A DNA stretch of 64,000 nucleotides, taken from Linyphia triangularis (Eukaryota; Arthropoda; Arachnida; Araneae; Linyphiidae). The translations under genes were made by a program, and so were the position numbers. A model generated the notes under the pieces. The model had not been told where the DNA came from, ran no database searches, and saw nothing but the letters and a program-made list of their open reading frames with translations. Numbering within the stretch: the stretch's first letter is position 1; every line of letters begins with the position of its first letter. Location: positions 29,422,459-29,486,458 of the forward strand of contig OZ021726.1 of the NCBI GenBank assembly GCA_963978545.1, written 5' to 3'. Shown one piece after another: positions 63,402 through 64,000 of the stretch.

Positions 63402-64000
63402 CTAGAAAATGTTCTTTGAATTCGTAAGGAGCTCTTCTCTTGATCTGATCTGCTATGATGAGGTCACGAAGCTGGTCGTAAGTTTTCACTTCAAGACCTT
63501 CCACCCATCCATCGAAGTAAGTTTGCAATTCATGGAGAAAATCCAACCAAGTTCCTTCAGGAGATTTTTGGTGTGACACGAACATCTGGCGAAGTCTTTC
63601 TGGAGACAGTTTGAACCTTCGTAGCAGCAACTGCTTTACGTGATCATAGTCGTGAGACTTGTCGGGGGACTCCCGCGCAATTAAATGTGCAACGTCGACT
63701 GGAAGTAGGCCTATGAGGTGCTGAACCCATTCTTCTTTAGGGATCGATGACAGCTCTGCATGCCTCTCGAACAGGATGAGGTTAAGATTCACATCTTCTT
63801 TCATATCGAACTTGTGGAAGGTATCACGTGAAGGTCTGCTTGGTACTTGGTTTGTTGTGACGTTTTTCGAAGATGAATCCTTCTGGTTTTGGATTCGTAA
63901 TTTCTCGAGCTCGAACTCTGCTTCTCGTCTCCGTTCTTCGATGGCTTCTTGACGTTTCCGTTCTTCGATGGCTTCTAGACGTTTTCGTTCTTCGATGGCC
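63286..64000 (-). CDS. Gypsy element 4 Gag capsid, partial
   Basis: It is open from the window edge. The outermost part encodes repeated AIEERKR-type heptads (27-bp DNA repeats at 63925-64000), a charged coiled coil. The capsid region includes WVQHLIGLLP, RRFKLSPERLRQMF and GTWLDFLHELQTYFDGWV, a SCAN-like gypsy capsid. It frameshifts near 63395 and ends at 63286 in a foreign frame. The start lies outside the window. Confidence 0.82.
   Translation of the reverse strand, partial: AIEERKRLEAIEERKRQEAIEERRREAEFELEKLRIQNQKDSSSKNVTTNQVPSRPSRDTFHKFDMKEDVNLNLILFERHAELSSIPKEEWVQHLIGLLPVDVAHLIARESPDKSHDYDHVKQLLLRRFKLSPERLRQMFVSHQKSPEGTWLDFLHELQTYFDGWVEGLEVKTYDQLRDLIIADQIKRRAPYEFKEHFLDEWTLTQRAGPKVRKIRRCPQNVKVKAVRLLAQRKIWG

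Larger units (their letters stand above)
59201..64000 (-). mobile_element. Gypsy element 4 (Ty3/gypsy), partial at window edge
   Basis: It contains pol (59991-62735), gag C-terminus with protease (62736-63401) and gag (63286-64000), running off the window. Pol is homologous to gypsy element 3, whereas gag is of a different type. Confidence 0.85.

Noticed and set aside
1..64000. tRNA and rRNA genes
   Set aside because: No cloverleaf with internal A and B boxes or rRNA-like segment was recognised by eye; a covariance-model scan could not be run.

Overview
The window is AT-rich eukaryotic DNA, almost certainly from an arthropod and perhaps an arachnid; the arachnid guess rests on general familiarity with the repeat families and was not tested. 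It has spliceosomal exons, no operons or bacterial-type genes, and is dominated by transposable elements: BEL/Pao, Ty3/gypsy, Ty1/copia, piggyBac, Tc1/mariner, hAT, Helitron and non-LTR. Two short host exons are supported, both on the minus strand: a FERM-domain exon (58891-59135) and a 40-codon exon of unknown family (2593-2712). Most of the window is therefore probably intron or intergenic sequence colonised by mobile elements.

Layout. 1-4444: AT-rich flank with a hAT-like non-autonomous element (1225-2404) and the 40-codon exon. 4451-19047: a 14.6-kb near-perfect palindrome. Its two arms (about 7.3 and 7.2 kb) lie around a 46-bp spacer, and it is flanked by a 6-bp direct repeat TAAAAA. The arms have no long reading frame but are highly structured: a terminal ETS/CRE-rich minisatellite, a 154-bp tandem array carrying paired TGACGTCA sites, a promoter-like TATA/CACGTG/CCAAT module facing the ends, and an AT-rich array of roughly 105-120-bp units. 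20364-20640: 3' end of a non-LTR retrotransposon. 20714-27527: a young BEL/Pao element with 293-bp LTRs and a 5-bp TSD; a piggyBac-like MITE interrupts the start of its gag. 27869-28520: Tc1 remnant. 28524-35149: degenerate gypsy element 1, followed by an inverted solo LTR and a truncated LTR of the same family. 38333-38747: small palindrome built of copia LTR fragments.

38698-58765: a copia element split by nested insertions. A piggyBac transposase remnant lies inside it and is itself split by gypsy element 2 (41933-47878). A 397-bp piggyBac MITE (49006-49402) adjoins the copia RT. Gypsy element 3 (50466-58382, minus strand) sits in the copia RNase H and carries an unidentified 1.9-kb insertion with a 12-bp TSD. 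59201-64000: gypsy element 4 on the minus strand, running off the window.

Most notable are (i) the giant noncoding palindrome with an apparent target-site duplication, which looks like a mobile element of an undescribed type or an inverted-duplication derivative of a Maverick/Polinton-like element, and (ii) a Gag module shared by the BEL/Pao element and gypsy element 3, although the pol of gypsy element 3 matches gypsy element 4, which has a different Gag. All comparisons were made by eye; no alignment or database search was run.
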